From assembly GCA_022563195.1 (NCBI GenBank), contig JADFNV010000001.1:124001-188000 (forward strand): a stretch of DNA of 64,000 bases. Direction: 5' to 3'. The notes beneath the pieces are model-generated. The model had not been told where the DNA came from, ran no database searches, and saw only the letters and a program-made list of their open reading frames with translations. The DNA comes from Pseudomonadota bacterium (GTDB lineage: Bacteria; Pseudomonadota; Gammaproteobacteria; Steroidobacterales; Woeseiaceae). The translations under genes and the position numbers were made by a program. Shown one piece after another: positions 10,133 through 19,757 of this stretch. How positions within the stretch are numbered: the stretch's first letter is position 1; the number at the start of each line of letters is the position of its first letter.

Positions 10133-11590
10133 ATGATTCGCATTTTTGCTTCCGGTGCCATATTTTTGATGGCCTTGACGGCCGTCCACAGCGCACCTGT
10201 TATCACGTTGACCGACTGCCGAATCAGCGCCGGTCTCGGCTATCCGAGCATTGTCGCTCGCTGCGGTACCTTGCATCGGCCGCTTGATCCGGCTGATGAC
10301 AGCTCCGGGCAAATTGCTCTTGCTATCGCCATCGTCCCGGCGCTGAGCCTCGAACCGGCGCTGGATCCGTTCGTGCCGATAGCCGGCGGCCCGGGGCAAT
10401 CGAGCATCGATTTCTACGCCGCGTGGTCTGCTGCTTTCGAACGCGTACGCAGGGACCGGGACATCGTCCTTATCGACCAGCGCGGCACCGGTGACTCTGC
10501 ACCAATGGCCTGCGATGTGGACGATGACATTATGGACGGCAAATACTCTCGCGAGCTGACGCTTAAAGCTGCGCAGGAATGTCTCGAGGCGCTGCCGCAC
10601 GATCCAAGATATTTCACCACCAGCGTGGCCGTAACGGACCTCGAGGCGTTGCGCTCTGCGCTCGGCTACGAAACACTGAACCTGTACGGTATTTCCTATG
10701 GCACACGCGTCGCGCAACACTTTGCCCGGCGCTACCCCGAGTCTACCCGCACCCTCATCATCGATGGCGTAGTGCCTCCGCAACTTCCGCTCGGCCCCGA
10801 AATCGCTACTGAATCACAGCGTGCGATCGATCGAGTATTCGATCGCTGTCGTGATGACGTCGGCTGCAACGCGCATTTTCCAGACCTCCGCCAGGACTTT
10901 GCGACCCTGCGCTCCGACCTCGACAGTGGCCCTGTCTCGGTCGTATTACCCGACCCCGTCACGGCGAAACTCGAGACGCTCGAATTTGGCAGCGATCATC
11001 TCAAAGCAGCGATTCGCCTGCTGCTTTACAATCCGAGAACGGTCGCTTTGTTGCCTCTACTCATAGACTCTGCCAGCAACGGCAACTACGCGCCGCTCGC
11101 TGCCCAGTACCAGATGTCCGTAACGACATTGGTCGAATCATTGAACATCGGCATGCACAACGCCATCATGTGCACCGAAGACGCGCCATTCATCGATTGG
11201 GCCGCTCTCGACCATGATGCGATTGCTGCAAGTTATCTCGGTCCCATGCAGCTCGATGCAATTGAAACCCTGTGTTCAATCTGGCCGGCCGGCGTTCTCG
11301 ACGACAACCTGCACGACCCATTGTCGACCGACAAACCCGTGTTGTTGCTATCCGGCGACGCCGACCCGATCACGCCGCCCCGATACGCCGAGCTGGCGGC
11401 CGTGAATCTTTCCACGGCGTGGTTGCTGACCGGCAAAGATCAGGGCCATGGCCTCGCCATCGTTGGCTGCATGCCACGACTCATTGCTCAGTTTGTTGCC
11501 ACGATGCAGCTCATCGAGGGTGACGGCGATTGTCTCGAGGAGGCTTTTGCAATGCCGTTCTTCATCAACTACTCGGGCCCGGCTCCGTGA
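10133..11590 (+). CDS. Exported S33-family alpha/beta hydrolase (TAP-like peptidase)
   Basis: A 485-residue alpha/beta-hydrolase with an N-terminal signal peptide ending near AVHSA. The oxyanion motif GGPGQSS is at 85-91, the nucleophile elbow GISYG at 186-190 gives Ser188, the acid is likely in LLSGDADPITP, and the base is the histidine of DQGHGL. This is the pattern of proline iminopeptidase and TAP-like tripeptidyl aminopeptidases with a C-terminal TAP domain. The ATG at 10133 is preferred over an adjacent TTG. It is divergent from mnmG and is the first of five tightly packed plus-strand genes; its stop codon overlaps the GTG start of the ABC ATPase gene. Confidence 0.87.
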   Translation: MIRIFASGAIFLMALTAVHSAPVITLTDCRISAGLGYPSIVARCGTLHRPLDPADDSSGQIALAIAIVPALSLEPALDPFVPIAGGPGQSSIDFYAAWSAAFERVRRDRDIVLIDQRGTGDSAPMACDVDDDIMDGKYSRELTLKAAQECLEALPHDPRYFTTSVAVTDLEALRSALGYETLNLYGISYGTRVAQHFARRYPESTRTLIIDGVVPPQLPLGPEIATESQRAIDRVFDRCRDDVGCNAHFPDLRQDFATLRSDLDSGPVSVVLPDPVTAKLETLEFGSDHLKAAIRLLLYNPRTVALLPLLIDSASNGNYAPLAAQYQMSVTTLVESLNIGMHNAIMCTEDAPFIDWAALDHDAIAASYLGPMQLDAIETLCSIWPAGVLDDNLHDPLSTDKPVLLLSGDADPITPPRYAELAAVNLSTAWLLTGKDQGHGLAIVGCMPRLIAQFVATMQLIEGDGDCLEEAFAMPFFINYSGPAP

Positions 11591-12315
11591 TCACTGTTAG
11601 CGACATTCATAAGTCTTTTGGCGAAGTGCGGGCCTTACGCGGCGTTAGTTTCAATGCTCCCGATGGCAAGATAACCGGGTTGCTGGGCCCAAACGGCGCG
11701 GGCAAGTCTACGGCCTTGCGTGTGTTGTACACGGTGCTGAGGCCCGACCAGGGTGCCGCCACCATCGATGGTATTGACGTTGTTGCTGACGGCCTTGCGG
11801 CGCGACAGCGCATCGGCACTCTGCCACATGGTGCCGGACTGTATCCACACCTGTCCGCACGCGAGAACATCGCCTATTTCGCGACACTATGCGGCCTCGA
11901 TAAGGGCATTATCGACGATAAGGTCAACAGCATCATCGGCCTGCTCGACATTGGGGACTTCGCCGACCGTCGCACGAAAGGCTTTTCACACGGCGAACGC
12001 ACGAAGGTCGCCCTGGCCCGTGCGCTCGTACACGACCCGCAAAACATCATTCTCGATGAACCAAGCAATGGCCTCGATGTCATGGCAACACGGTCACTGC
12101 GCGATCTCATTCTCAAGCTCAGGGACACCGGCCGCTGCGTTCTGTTTTCCAGTCATGTCATGCAAGAGGTCGCCGCACTTTGTGACGATATCGTCATTAT
12201 TGCGCATGGCAAGGTCGCAATCGACGACTCCATCGATGGCATTCGTAGCCGCACGGGCTGCGACGACCTCGAGGATGCGTTCGTTCGCGCCATTCATTGG
12301 GTGGAGCCCGAGTGA
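11587..12315 (+). CDS. ABC-2 exporter ATPase (NatA-like)
   Basis: ATPase of 242 residues. Walker A GPNGAGKST is at 34-42, the signature is FSHGERTKVALARAL (SHGER in place of SGGQ), and Walker B is IILDEPSNGLD. It is closest to the NatA group of ABC-2 exporters. The GTG start shares the sequence GTGA with the hydrolase stop, and the stop shares TGATG with the permease start, so all three are coupled. A longer in-frame reading would add 19 residues inside the previous gene and is not favoured. Confidence 0.9.
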   Translation: MITVSDIHKSFGEVRALRGVSFNAPDGKITGLLGPNGAGKSTALRVLYTVLRPDQGAATIDGIDVVADGLAARQRIGTLPHGAGLYPHLSARENIAYFATLCGLDKGIIDDKVNSIIGLLDIGDFADRRTKGFSHGERTKVALARALVHDPQNIILDEPSNGLDVMATRSLRDLILKLRDTGRCVLFSSHVMQEVAALCDDIVIIAHGKVAIDDSIDGIRSRTGCDDLEDAFVRAIHWVEPE

Positions 12316-13493
12316 TGCGCACCTTGCTGGCCGTTTTTGCGAAAGAAGTCCTCGATAACTTTCGCGACCGTCGCACGCTCATTTCTGCACTGGTGATGGG
12401 GCCGTTGTTTGGCCCGATCCTGTTCGCGTTCGTGATAAACCTGTCGATCGAGCGCTCCTTGTCCGATGTTGACAGCACTATGGAGCTGGCGGTGATAGGC
12501 GCAGAGAACGCGCCGAATCTGATCCGTTATCTCGAGAGCCGCAACATCGAAATAGTCGGCGGGCCGGCAACCCGTGATGCGGCAATCGAGGGCGTCAAGA
12601 CCGGCACGCTCGATGTCGTCGTCATCATCCCCGAAGCATTCGGCTCGCAACTCGCTGATGGAATTCCGGCCAGGATCGAGCTCATCGCGGACGGCGCGAA
12701 TACCCAGGTTGAGCGCGATGCGCGTCGTGCGCGCAGCGCGTTACGCGCCTACAGCCAGGAGCTTTCGACGGTCCGGCTTGTAGCCCGCGGTATCAGCCCG
12801 CTCGTGATGCGCGCAATCGATATCGATGACGTCGATGTCTCAACGCCAAGCGGCCGCGCCGGAATTCTGCTCGGCATGATGAGTTACTTCCTAATCTTTG
12901 CCTTGTTGATGGGCGGCATGTACCTGGCGATCGATACGACCGCGGGGGAACGCGAGCGCGGCTCCCTCGAGCCCTTGCTGTCCTTGCCCGTCACTCGTGA
13001 CCAGCTCATGCTCGGCAAAATCGCAGCGACCTGTCTTTTCATGTCACTGTCTCTGTTGCTTAGCTTGTGCTCTTTTTACGTCGCGTTGAAGTTCATGCCA
13101 TTTGCACAGCTCGGCATGACGCCAAATTTCGGGCCTGCGGTCGTGGTTGCGGCCTTCTTAATTCTTACCCCGTTTATCCTGGTTGGCGCCTCGATCATGA
13201 CGCTCGTCGCATCGTTTACGAAGAGCTACAAGGAAGCGCAGACCTGGCTCAGCATTGTGCTCGTGGCACCAACCTTGCCCATTCTTATCGTCAGCATCCT
13301 TACCCTGCGCCCACAACTGGGCTTCATGTTCATACCCAGTCTGAGCCAGCACCTGCTGCTCGTCGACATGGTCAAAAATGAGCCCGTCAATATGCTGTAT
13401 GTCGCGGTGTCCGTGTCCAGCACGCTTGCAATTGGCGCCCTGCTCACCTGGATCTGCGCCCGCCTGTATCGCCGCGAGGGCCTGCTGGGTTAG
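12315..13493 (+). CDS. ABC-2 exporter permease (NatB-like)
   Basis: Membrane partner of the preceding ATPase, 392 residues. The layout is that of NatB: one N-terminal helix after FAKEVLDNFRDRRTLISAL, a large extracytoplasmic domain of about 140 residues, then five or six C-terminal helices starting near YFLIFALLMGGMYLAIDTTAGERERG, a strong ABC-2 signature with the ERERGSLEPLL motif. The Bacillus namesake exports sodium, but many homologues have unknown cargo, and the peptidases encoded next door make a peptide or protein cargo possible. Start chosen at the ATG in TGATG. Confidence 0.88.
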   Translation: MRTLLAVFAKEVLDNFRDRRTLISALVMGPLFGPILFAFVINLSIERSLSDVDSTMELAVIGAENAPNLIRYLESRNIEIVGGPATRDAAIEGVKTGTLDVVVIIPEAFGSQLADGIPARIELIADGANTQVERDARRARSALRAYSQELSTVRLVARGISPLVMRAIDIDDVDVSTPSGRAGILLGMMSYFLIFALLMGGMYLAIDTTAGERERGSLEPLLSLPVTRDQLMLGKIAATCLFMSLSLLLSLCSFYVALKFMPFAQLGMTPNFGPAVVVAAFLILTPFILVGASIMTLVASFTKSYKEAQTWLSIVLVAPTLPILIVSILTLRPQLGFMFIPSLSQHLLLVDMVKNEPVNMLYVAVSVSSTLAIGALLTWICARLYRREGLLG

Positions 13494-13502
13494 GATTCAG
13501 CT

Positions 13503-15167
13503 ATGGCCTTGTTCGCCGAACTCAGGCGCCGCAACGTTCTCAAGGTTGCGCTGCTATATGTTGTCGCCAGCTGGCTGCTCCTGTGGATTGTCCGCTCCGG
13601 TGGTATAACGCGCAGCCTGCCTGTCTGGACCGAGACCTTCGTGTTGTTGTTGGTCGCGATCGGCTTTCCGGTTGCATTGATCTTCGCCTGGACCTACGAA
13701 ATAACGCCGGCGGGCCTAAAGAAGGCCGCCGACGTCGATCAAACACTGTCGATCGTCTACAAGACCGGACAAAAACTCAACGCCGCTGTCACCGTTCTGC
13801 TCGTGCTCGGCCTGCTGGCTGTCTTTGGCGAGCGCTTGCTGCCGAAATTCGAGTTTCTCGTGCCCGGCACACCGCAAGGTGAGCGGCCTGTAACTGCGGC
13901 GACCCCCGAGGAAATCCGCAGCCTGACGCTCGGCAATGGACTCAGGATTATCGTCTGGCCCGATCACGATATTCCCAACGTCGTCATGTACAACTTCGTG
14001 CGGGCGGGCGGCCGTAATGAGTATCCGGGCATCACCGGCCTGTCACATTTTTTCGAGCACATGATGTTCAACGGCACTGCGAACAGGGCGCCCGGAGAAT
14101 TTGATCGCGTCATGGAGGCAGCGGGCGGCGCCAACAATGCCTATACCTCGAATGACGTCACGGTATACCAGGACTGGTTCCCGCGTTCGGCGCTCGAGAT
14201 AATTTTTGATCTGGAGTCGGACCGCCTGCAGAACCTGACCAGCGATGCGGACGTTATCGAAAGTGAACGCGGCGTCGTTTTCTCCGAGCGCCGCACCAGC
14301 ATCGACGACAATAATTTTCGGCGTCTGCGTGAACAGATGTACGCCACGGCGTTTATCGCACACCCCTATCAGTTTCCGGTCATAGGTTGGCCCTCCGATA
14401 TCGAGGCCTGGACCGCCGCAGACCTGAGCAGTTATTTCCGCACCTATTACGCGCCGAACAACTGCACGATGATTTTCACGGGCGACGTGACACCCGGCGA
14501 AATTTTCGACCTTGCCGAGAAATACTTCGGACCTATACCTGCGCAAGAGCCGCCCGCGCAAATTCGTACTATCGAACCAGAGCAACAGGGCATGCGCCGG
14601 ATTATCGTCGAGGCCGAGGCGCAAACGCCGCTGCTGCACATGGCATTTCATGTGGGCAGCGCCACGGATACAGAGACGCTGCCGCTGAGCCTGTTGCTGA
14701 ATATTCTTGTCACTGGCGATTCCTCGCGTCTGCACCGAGCGCTCGTCGAAGAGGAGCAAGCCGTGATCTCCGTCGGCGGCTACCAGGACGAAGGCTTCGA
14801 CCCCGGCCTGGCCTATTTCTACCTGACGCTGCCCCCGGACGGTGATCCGGAGGCCGTGGAGCAACGCATGCTCGAGGAATTGCAGCGCGTCGCCGTTGAC
14901 AGCGTAACTGACGCCGAGCTCCGCAAAGCACAGAATATTCTGTTGGTCGACTTTTGGCGGGGTCTGGCGACAATCAACGGCAAAGCGTCCGCATTGGGCA
15001 ACTTTGAGGTGTTCAACGGCGACTACGAGCTGCTGTTCAAGCTCCCCGAACAGGTCGCGGCAATCAGTGCCGATGATCTTCGCGAAGTAGCTGCGAAAAT
15101 TTTCCGGCCGCGCAACATGACGGTCGGCATCCTGCGCTCGCCGCCCGACGCGGAGACGAAAGAATGA
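13503..15167 (+). CDS. Catalytic M16 zinc peptidase with N-terminal membrane module
   Basis: A 554-residue inner-membrane M16 peptidase. Residues 1-80 carry FAELRRRNVLKVALLYVV and FPVALIFAWTYEITPAGLKK, a two-helix module usually seen in front of TPR-repeat or adenylate-cyclase-like proteins of proteobacteria; a third helix is near 94-110. The peptidase domain follows, with the inverted zinc motif HFFEH at 182-186 and the distal glutamate ligand about 70-76 residues later in IESERGVVFSE. The rest matches the M16 N- and C-half domains. AGGA seven bases before the ATG acts as ribosome site. It overlaps the next gene by ATGA. The catalytic domain probably faces the periplasm. I do not recall this domain order being described. 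Confidence 0.88.
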   Translation: MALFAELRRRNVLKVALLYVVASWLLLWIVRSGGITRSLPVWTETFVLLLVAIGFPVALIFAWTYEITPAGLKKAADVDQTLSIVYKTGQKLNAAVTVLLVLGLLAVFGERLLPKFEFLVPGTPQGERPVTAATPEEIRSLTLGNGLRIIVWPDHDIPNVVMYNFVRAGGRNEYPGITGLSHFFEHMMFNGTANRAPGEFDRVMEAAGGANNAYTSNDVTVYQDWFPRSALEIIFDLESDRLQNLTSDADVIESERGVVFSERRTSIDDNNFRRLREQMYATAFIAHPYQFPVIGWPSDIEAWTAADLSSYFRTYYAPNNCTMIFTGDVTPGEIFDLAEKYFGPIPAQEPPAQIRTIEPEQQGMRRIIVEAEAQTPLLHMAFHVGSATDTETLPLSLLLNILVTGDSSRLHRALVEEEQAVISVGGYQDEGFDPGLAYFYLTLPPDGDPEAVEQRMLEELQRVAVDSVTDAELRKAQNILLVDFWRGLATINGKASALGNFEVFNGDYELLFKLPEQVAAISADDLREVAAKIFRPRNMTVGILRSPPDAETKE

Positions 15168-16561
15168 AACGACCAACGCTTGCTTTTCTGGCTATGGCCG
15201 CGCTGTTGCTTGTGGCCACCGCTCGCGGACAGGGCATGACGTTGCCAAAGTTCGACCGCATCGAGCTCGACAACGGCACCGTCTTTTTGCTGCACGAGAA
15301 ACACGACGTTCCGCTGATCGGGGTTGAGGTAATCATTCGCGGTGGCGCAAGCAGCGACCCCGAGGACCTGTCGGGGTTATCAGGCCTGCTTGCGGGCCTG
15401 CTTGAGAAAGGCGCCGGCGACCGCGACGCGGCCGAATTCGCCGAATCGGTAGCCGCGGTCGGGGGCGAGTTGTCAGCCAGCGGCGCGCTTGAAGCCATCA
15501 CGATTTCCGGTGAGTTTCTAGCCGACGACGCAGACCTGCTGGTCGAGCTGCTCGCCGACATGCTGCGGCGGCCCGCGCTGGACGCTGCAGAGATGGACAA
15601 GCTCCGCAAGCGCTTGATCAATTTCATCCGCGCAGCAAAGGACTCCCGCCTGCGCGCCCTCGTGCCGATTTACGGCAACGCTTTTTTGTTTGGCGATCAC
15701 CCCTATGGGAACCCGGCCTCCGGCAGCGAGGAATCCCTGCGTAAAATCAGGCATCGCGATTTGCTCGGCTACTACCGCGATTACATTGGCGCGGATCGAT
15801 TGATTATCGCGGTCGCAGGCGATTTCGATTCCACCGCGATGAAAGAGAAACTCACAGCGGCCTTCGGCGGCTGGCGCAAAGCGCCGGCGGCGTTGATTGA
15901 GGTCGCCGCGCCAGTGCCGCAAACCGGCCGCCGCGTTTTGCTGGTCGACAAACCCGGCGCCACGCAAACCTATTTCTGGATAGCCAGCGTTGGCGTCGCG
16001 ATCGATTATCCTCAACGCGCCGAGCTCGATATTGCTAATACGGTATTCGGCGGCCGGTTTACGTCGATGCTCAACACTGAGTTGCGCATTAAATCCGGTC
16101 TCACTTATGGAGCGAGATCGATTCTGACGCGGCCGGCACAGCCCGGATCCATCGCGATTTCTTCCTACACAAAGACTGACTCAACGGTTGCGGCAATCGA
16201 TATGGTGCTCGGCGTGCTCAGCGATCTTCGTGCCTCCGGCATCGACTCAGAGATGATCCATTCGGCCAAGAACTACATTCTCGGCCAGTTCCCGCCGCGC
16301 CTTGAAACTGCCTCGCAGCTTGCCGGCATCCTGGCGCAGCTCGAGCACATGAATCTTGATGTGTCTTACATCGACGATTACGGGGCGGCTATCACCGACG
16401 CCGACGGCGAGATCATCGCCACTGTCATCAATGACGTGTACCCGGCCCTCGATGACCTCGTTTTCGTGTTATTGGGCGACGCCGAGCTCATTCGCGCGGC
16501 CATCACGAAATACGGGCCGGTAACCGAAATATCGATTAGCGCACCGCGCTTTCATCCCTGA
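15164..16561 (+). CDS. Non-catalytic M16 peptidase partner subunit
   Basis: A 465-residue exported M16-fold protein with a signal peptide cleaved near ATARGQ. It lacks HxxEH: the equivalent stretch reads LSGLSGLLAGLLEKG. It keeps the arginine-tyrosine pair in FTSMLNTELRIKSGLTYGA, which in heterodimeric M16 enzymes binds the substrate C-terminus. It is therefore the regulatory half of a catalytic/non-catalytic pair with the preceding gene, as in mitochondrial processing peptidase and many bacterial gene pairs. The four-base overlap supports equal expression. The substrate is unknown. Confidence 0.9.
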   Translation: MKRPTLAFLAMAALLLVATARGQGMTLPKFDRIELDNGTVFLLHEKHDVPLIGVEVIIRGGASSDPEDLSGLSGLLAGLLEKGAGDRDAAEFAESVAAVGGELSASGALEAITISGEFLADDADLLVELLADMLRRPALDAAEMDKLRKRLINFIRAAKDSRLRALVPIYGNAFLFGDHPYGNPASGSEESLRKIRHRDLLGYYRDYIGADRLIIAVAGDFDSTAMKEKLTAAFGGWRKAPAALIEVAAPVPQTGRRVLLVDKPGATQTYFWIASVGVAIDYPQRAELDIANTVFGGRFTSMLNTELRIKSGLTYGARSILTRPAQPGSIAISSYTKTDSTVAAIDMVLGVLSDLRASGIDSEMIHSAKNYILGQFPPRLETASQLAGILAQLEHMNLDVSYIDDYGAAITDADGEIIATVINDVYPALDDLVFVLLGDAELIRAAITKYGPVTEISISAPRFHP

Positions 16562-16588
16562 GGCGTCTCCTCGTACAATTGCGCTGCC

Positions 16589-17929
16589 TCATTTCCCAAT
16601 ACAGAACTCGGAAAATATTTGCCCGAGCAGGTCGTCCGAAGATGTCGCACCTGTTATCTCTCCCAGCGCCTGGTGCGCAAGGCGCAACTCTTCGGCAAGA
16701 ATCTCACCGGCGTGCCGCTCCTCGAGTGCCCGCCTGCCCGACTCGAAGTGCACCGCAGCTCGATTCAGCGCCTCGACGTGACGCCGTCTCGCCGTGAACG
16801 CGCCCTCACCAAGATCTTTGTAGCCGGCAAGCTCGCGCAACCGCGTGCGCAGCGCATCGATGCCGTCTCCTGTCTTGGCCGACAGACGGATGACGGTATC
16901 GTCGTCGGCATCGACGCCGGCACATTCTTCGGTCAGATCGATCTTGTTGCGTACAATCGTGACCGATACGCCCGCGCCTATGTCTTCGCCAATGTCCGAC
17001 GCAGCCGCCTCGGTGGCGTCCTGGATCCAGAGTACCGCGTCCGCACTGGTGATGGCCGCTCGGGCTCGTCGCATGCCCTCTGCCTCGATTCGATCCGGAT
17101 TCTCGCGTAGCCCTGCCGTATCGACGAGCTCGACCGCCAGCCCATCGATGCTGATTTGTTCTCGCAGGATGTCTCGGGTCGTGCCAGCAATCTCGGTAAC
17201 AATTGCCGTATCTTCGCCGCTCAACCGGTTCATCAGGCTCGACTTGCCCGCATTGGGTTTGCCGACGATGACGACACGGTAGCCGTCCCTGAGTACGCGC
17301 CCGTTTCTCGTCTGCGACAACAGCTTGGCGAACGTCTGCGCACACCGCGCGATCCCAGCCTGCAAATCCTCGTCGGCAAGGAAATCGATCTCTTCCTCGG
17401 GGAAATCAATCGCTGCCTCAACCTGCATGCGCAGCTGCGTTAATTGTTCGGCCGTTTGCTCGATAGCGGATGAAAACACGCCCGACAATGAGCGCAGGGC
17501 GGCCCGTGCTGCTTGTTCGGTGCCGCTGCCGATGAGGTCCGCTACAGCCTCGGCCTGCGCAAGATCAATCTTTTCGTTGAGAAACGCCCGCTTCGTAAAT
17601 TCACCGGGTTCCGCCGGCCTCGCGCCCAGCGCAATGGCCGCGTTGACCAGCAGCGAAATCACGACGGGCCCACCGTGCCCATGAAGCTCTATGACCGTTT
17701 CGCCCGTGAACGACGCCGGGCCCGGAAAGTACAGCACGATGCCGGAGTCAAGCTCGCTGCCGTCGGCGCCGCGAAATACCCGATGGGTGGCCATACGCGG
17801 TTCGGGCAAGCTGCCGAGCATCCTGCATGCAATGTGTTCGGCGGCGGGACCGGAAATACGCACGATACCGACACCACCCGTGCCTGGCGGGGTCGCGGCG
17901 GCAACAATCGTGTCCATCGCCTCGTTCAT
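16589..17929 (-). CDS. mnmE: tRNA modification GTPase
   Basis: MnmE (TrmE), 446 residues, the GTPase partner of MnmG in cmnm5U34 synthesis. The N-terminal folate-binding domain begins DTIVAAATPPGTGGVGIVRISG; the G domain shows G1 GKPNAGKS at 223-230, G3 DTAG and G4 NKID; the protein ends in the conserved FCIGK with its catalytic cysteine. Two possible ATG codons four residues apart cannot be separated; the upstream one is used. It follows yidC by 100 bases, the normal order in gammaproteobacteria, and converges with the M16 gene. Confidence 0.98.
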   Translation of the reverse strand: MNEAMDTIVAAATPPGTGGVGIVRISGPAAEHIACRMLGSLPEPRMATHRVFRGADGSELDSGIVLYFPGPASFTGETVIELHGHGGPVVISLLVNAAIALGARPAEPGEFTKRAFLNEKIDLAQAEAVADLIGSGTEQAARAALRSLSGVFSSAIEQTAEQLTQLRMQVEAAIDFPEEEIDFLADEDLQAGIARCAQTFAKLLSQTRNGRVLRDGYRVVIVGKPNAGKSSLMNRLSGEDTAIVTEIAGTTRDILREQISIDGLAVELVDTAGLRENPDRIEAEGMRRARAAITSADAVLWIQDATEAAASDIGEDIGAGVSVTIVRNKIDLTEECAGVDADDDTVIRLSAKTGDGIDALRTRLRELAGYKDLGEGAFTARRRHVEALNRAAVHFESGRRALEERHAGEILAEELRLAHQALGEITGATSSDDLLGQIFSEFCIGK

Positions 17930-18029
17930 ACGCCAATGAGACCACAGCTTTCGCCGTGCTGCAGAATCTCCGCCTGGTCACAACAAGAAAGCCTTGCGGA
18001 CTCGCCCGGAAATCTCACCCGTTGGCGCG

Positions 18030-19757
18030 CTAGCTGCCTTTCGGCTTCTTGCCCCCTTGCTGCTGCTTCCCTTGCTGCTGCTTCCCTTCCCGCTCAACGA
18101 CCTTGTTGATCTTCCATTGCTGGGCGATGGACAACAGCGTGTTGGTAACCCAATAAAGCACCAGGCCGGACGGGAAAAAGGCGAAGAACACCGTGAAAAT
18201 GACAGGCATGATCTGCATGACCTTGACCTGCACCGGGTCGCCAACCTGTGGATTGAGCTTCTGCTGGAAGAACATTGCCGCGCCCATGATGAGCGGCAAG
18301 ATGAAGAATGGATCTCGCGTAGACAGGTCGGTAATCCACAAGGCGAACGGTGCCTGGCGCATCTCAACGCTTTCGAGAAGCACCCAGTAAAACGCCAGGA
18401 AAAACGGCATCTGGATAAGTATCGGCAAGCAGCCAGCGGCCGGATTCACCTTCTCCCGCTTGTAGAGATCCATCATCGCCTGGCTTTGCTGTTGCTTGTC
18501 ATCCTTGTAGCGTTCCTGCAGGGCTTTGATACGCGGCTGCAGATTGCGCATCTTCGCCATTGACCGGCCGCTCGCTTCGGTAAGCTTGTAAAACGCGAGC
18601 TTGATCAGAAGCGTGACCGAAATGATAGCCACGCCCCAATTGCCGAACAGGCTAAACGCCTTGCTCAAAAGCCAGAACAGCGGTTGCGAAATAATGGTCA
18701 GCCAACCGTAGTCGACCGTGAGCTTCAGGCTCGAATCAATTTCTTCGAGTTGTGATTGTAATTTCGGGCCAATGAAAATTGTTGTCTGGAATGAATGGCT
18801 TTCGCCTGGCTCGACAACCACCGTAGGTCCAATCGCGCTCGCGGTAGATATCTGTCCGCGAACCGACACGCTAAAGCGCTGACTCGTGCCCGGTTCTGGA
18901 ATTACCGCCGTTACGAAGTGATGCTGAATTGCACCTACCCAGCCGTTCGTTGCCGTGATTGAATACGCGCCGTCATCGATCAAATCGTCGCGCTTGAGCT
19001 TTTCCGACTTGTCACCGTCATAAATGATCGGACCCGCAAACGAATAGGAATCGACATCAAACATCGATCGCTCTGGCGCGAACGACTCCCGCAAAATTTG
19101 CACGTACTCAGCGCCCCGCCACGATATGTCGCTGCGATTCGTTACGGTTTGTGTAAGCTCGACCTTGTAGCTGCCGCGCGTAAACCGATAGCGCTTCTCA
19201 ACCGAGATGCCCCTGCCGTCCGACCACGTCATCGGCACTATAAGAACACCGCTGCTATCGATCGTATAGCTTGTTCGTGCGCTTTCGAAATCGGCGCGAT
19301 GGTTCGCCTCCGGCCCGTCGCCGGTTGAACGCAGTCCGGATTGAATGAGGCCGATCGCGTTTGGGTCGGTGCTTAGCAAGTCGACGAGCTGATCTGGCCG
19401 ATCCTTGGCGACCGGGTACTCCAGCATTCTCGCCTGCTGCAGCGTTCCCCCCAGCATGCTGATCTCAAGGTCTAACACGTCCGTCTCGACACGAATGGCG
19501 GGCTGCAATACGTCGTCGCGACGCGGCTGCTCAGCATCGAAGGCTGGCAGAACTACAGGTGCGTCAATTGTATCGTCGGCCGGATCCGTCAGCTCGGTCA
19601 GTTCCGGCAAGCCGCTGTCTAAAGGCTCTACCGTCGGGGCGTCGGCCGCCACGGGTAGCGTTGACGGCGGCTGCGCATAATCCAGCTGCCAGGCCTGGTA
19701 TGTCATCCATACCATTATCCCAAAGAACGCCCATGTCAGCAGTCGTTGGTTATCCAT
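18030..19757 (-). CDS. yidC: Membrane protein insertase YidC
   Basis: Inserts and folds inner-membrane proteins, alone or with SecYEG. The 575-residue protein has the N-terminal anchor of gram-negative YidC (DNQRLLTWAFFGIMVWMTYQ), a large periplasmic beta-domain to about residue 340, then the five-helix core with LFGNWGVAIISVTLLIKLAFY and AAGCLPILIQMPFFLAFYWVL. The C-terminus is rich in lysine and glutamine, as is common for ribosome contact. Its ATG directly follows the rnpA stop with no gap, so yidD, normally between rnpA and yidC, is absent. Confidence 0.98.
   Translation of the reverse strand: MDNQRLLTWAFFGIMVWMTYQAWQLDYAQPPSTLPVAADAPTVEPLDSGLPELTELTDPADDTIDAPVVLPAFDAEQPRRDDVLQPAIRVETDVLDLEISMLGGTLQQARMLEYPVAKDRPDQLVDLLSTDPNAIGLIQSGLRSTGDGPEANHRADFESARTSYTIDSSGVLIVPMTWSDGRGISVEKRYRFTRGSYKVELTQTVTNRSDISWRGAEYVQILRESFAPERSMFDVDSYSFAGPIIYDGDKSEKLKRDDLIDDGAYSITATNGWVGAIQHHFVTAVIPEPGTSQRFSVSVRGQISTASAIGPTVVVEPGESHSFQTTIFIGPKLQSQLEEIDSSLKLTVDYGWLTIISQPLFWLLSKAFSLFGNWGVAIISVTLLIKLAFYKLTEASGRSMAKMRNLQPRIKALQERYKDDKQQQSQAMMDLYKREKVNPAAGCLPILIQMPFFLAFYWVLLESVEMRQAPFALWITDLSTRDPFFILPLIMGAAMFFQQKLNPQVGDPVQVKVMQIMPVIFTVFFAFFPSGLVLYWVTNTLLSIAQQWKINKVVEREGKQQQGKQQQGGKKPKGS

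Noticed and set aside
16559..16591. Bidirectional terminator TGAGGC/GCCTCA between the M16 gene and mnmE
   Set aside because: Only six base pairs with a 21-base loop and no T-run; too weak to list.
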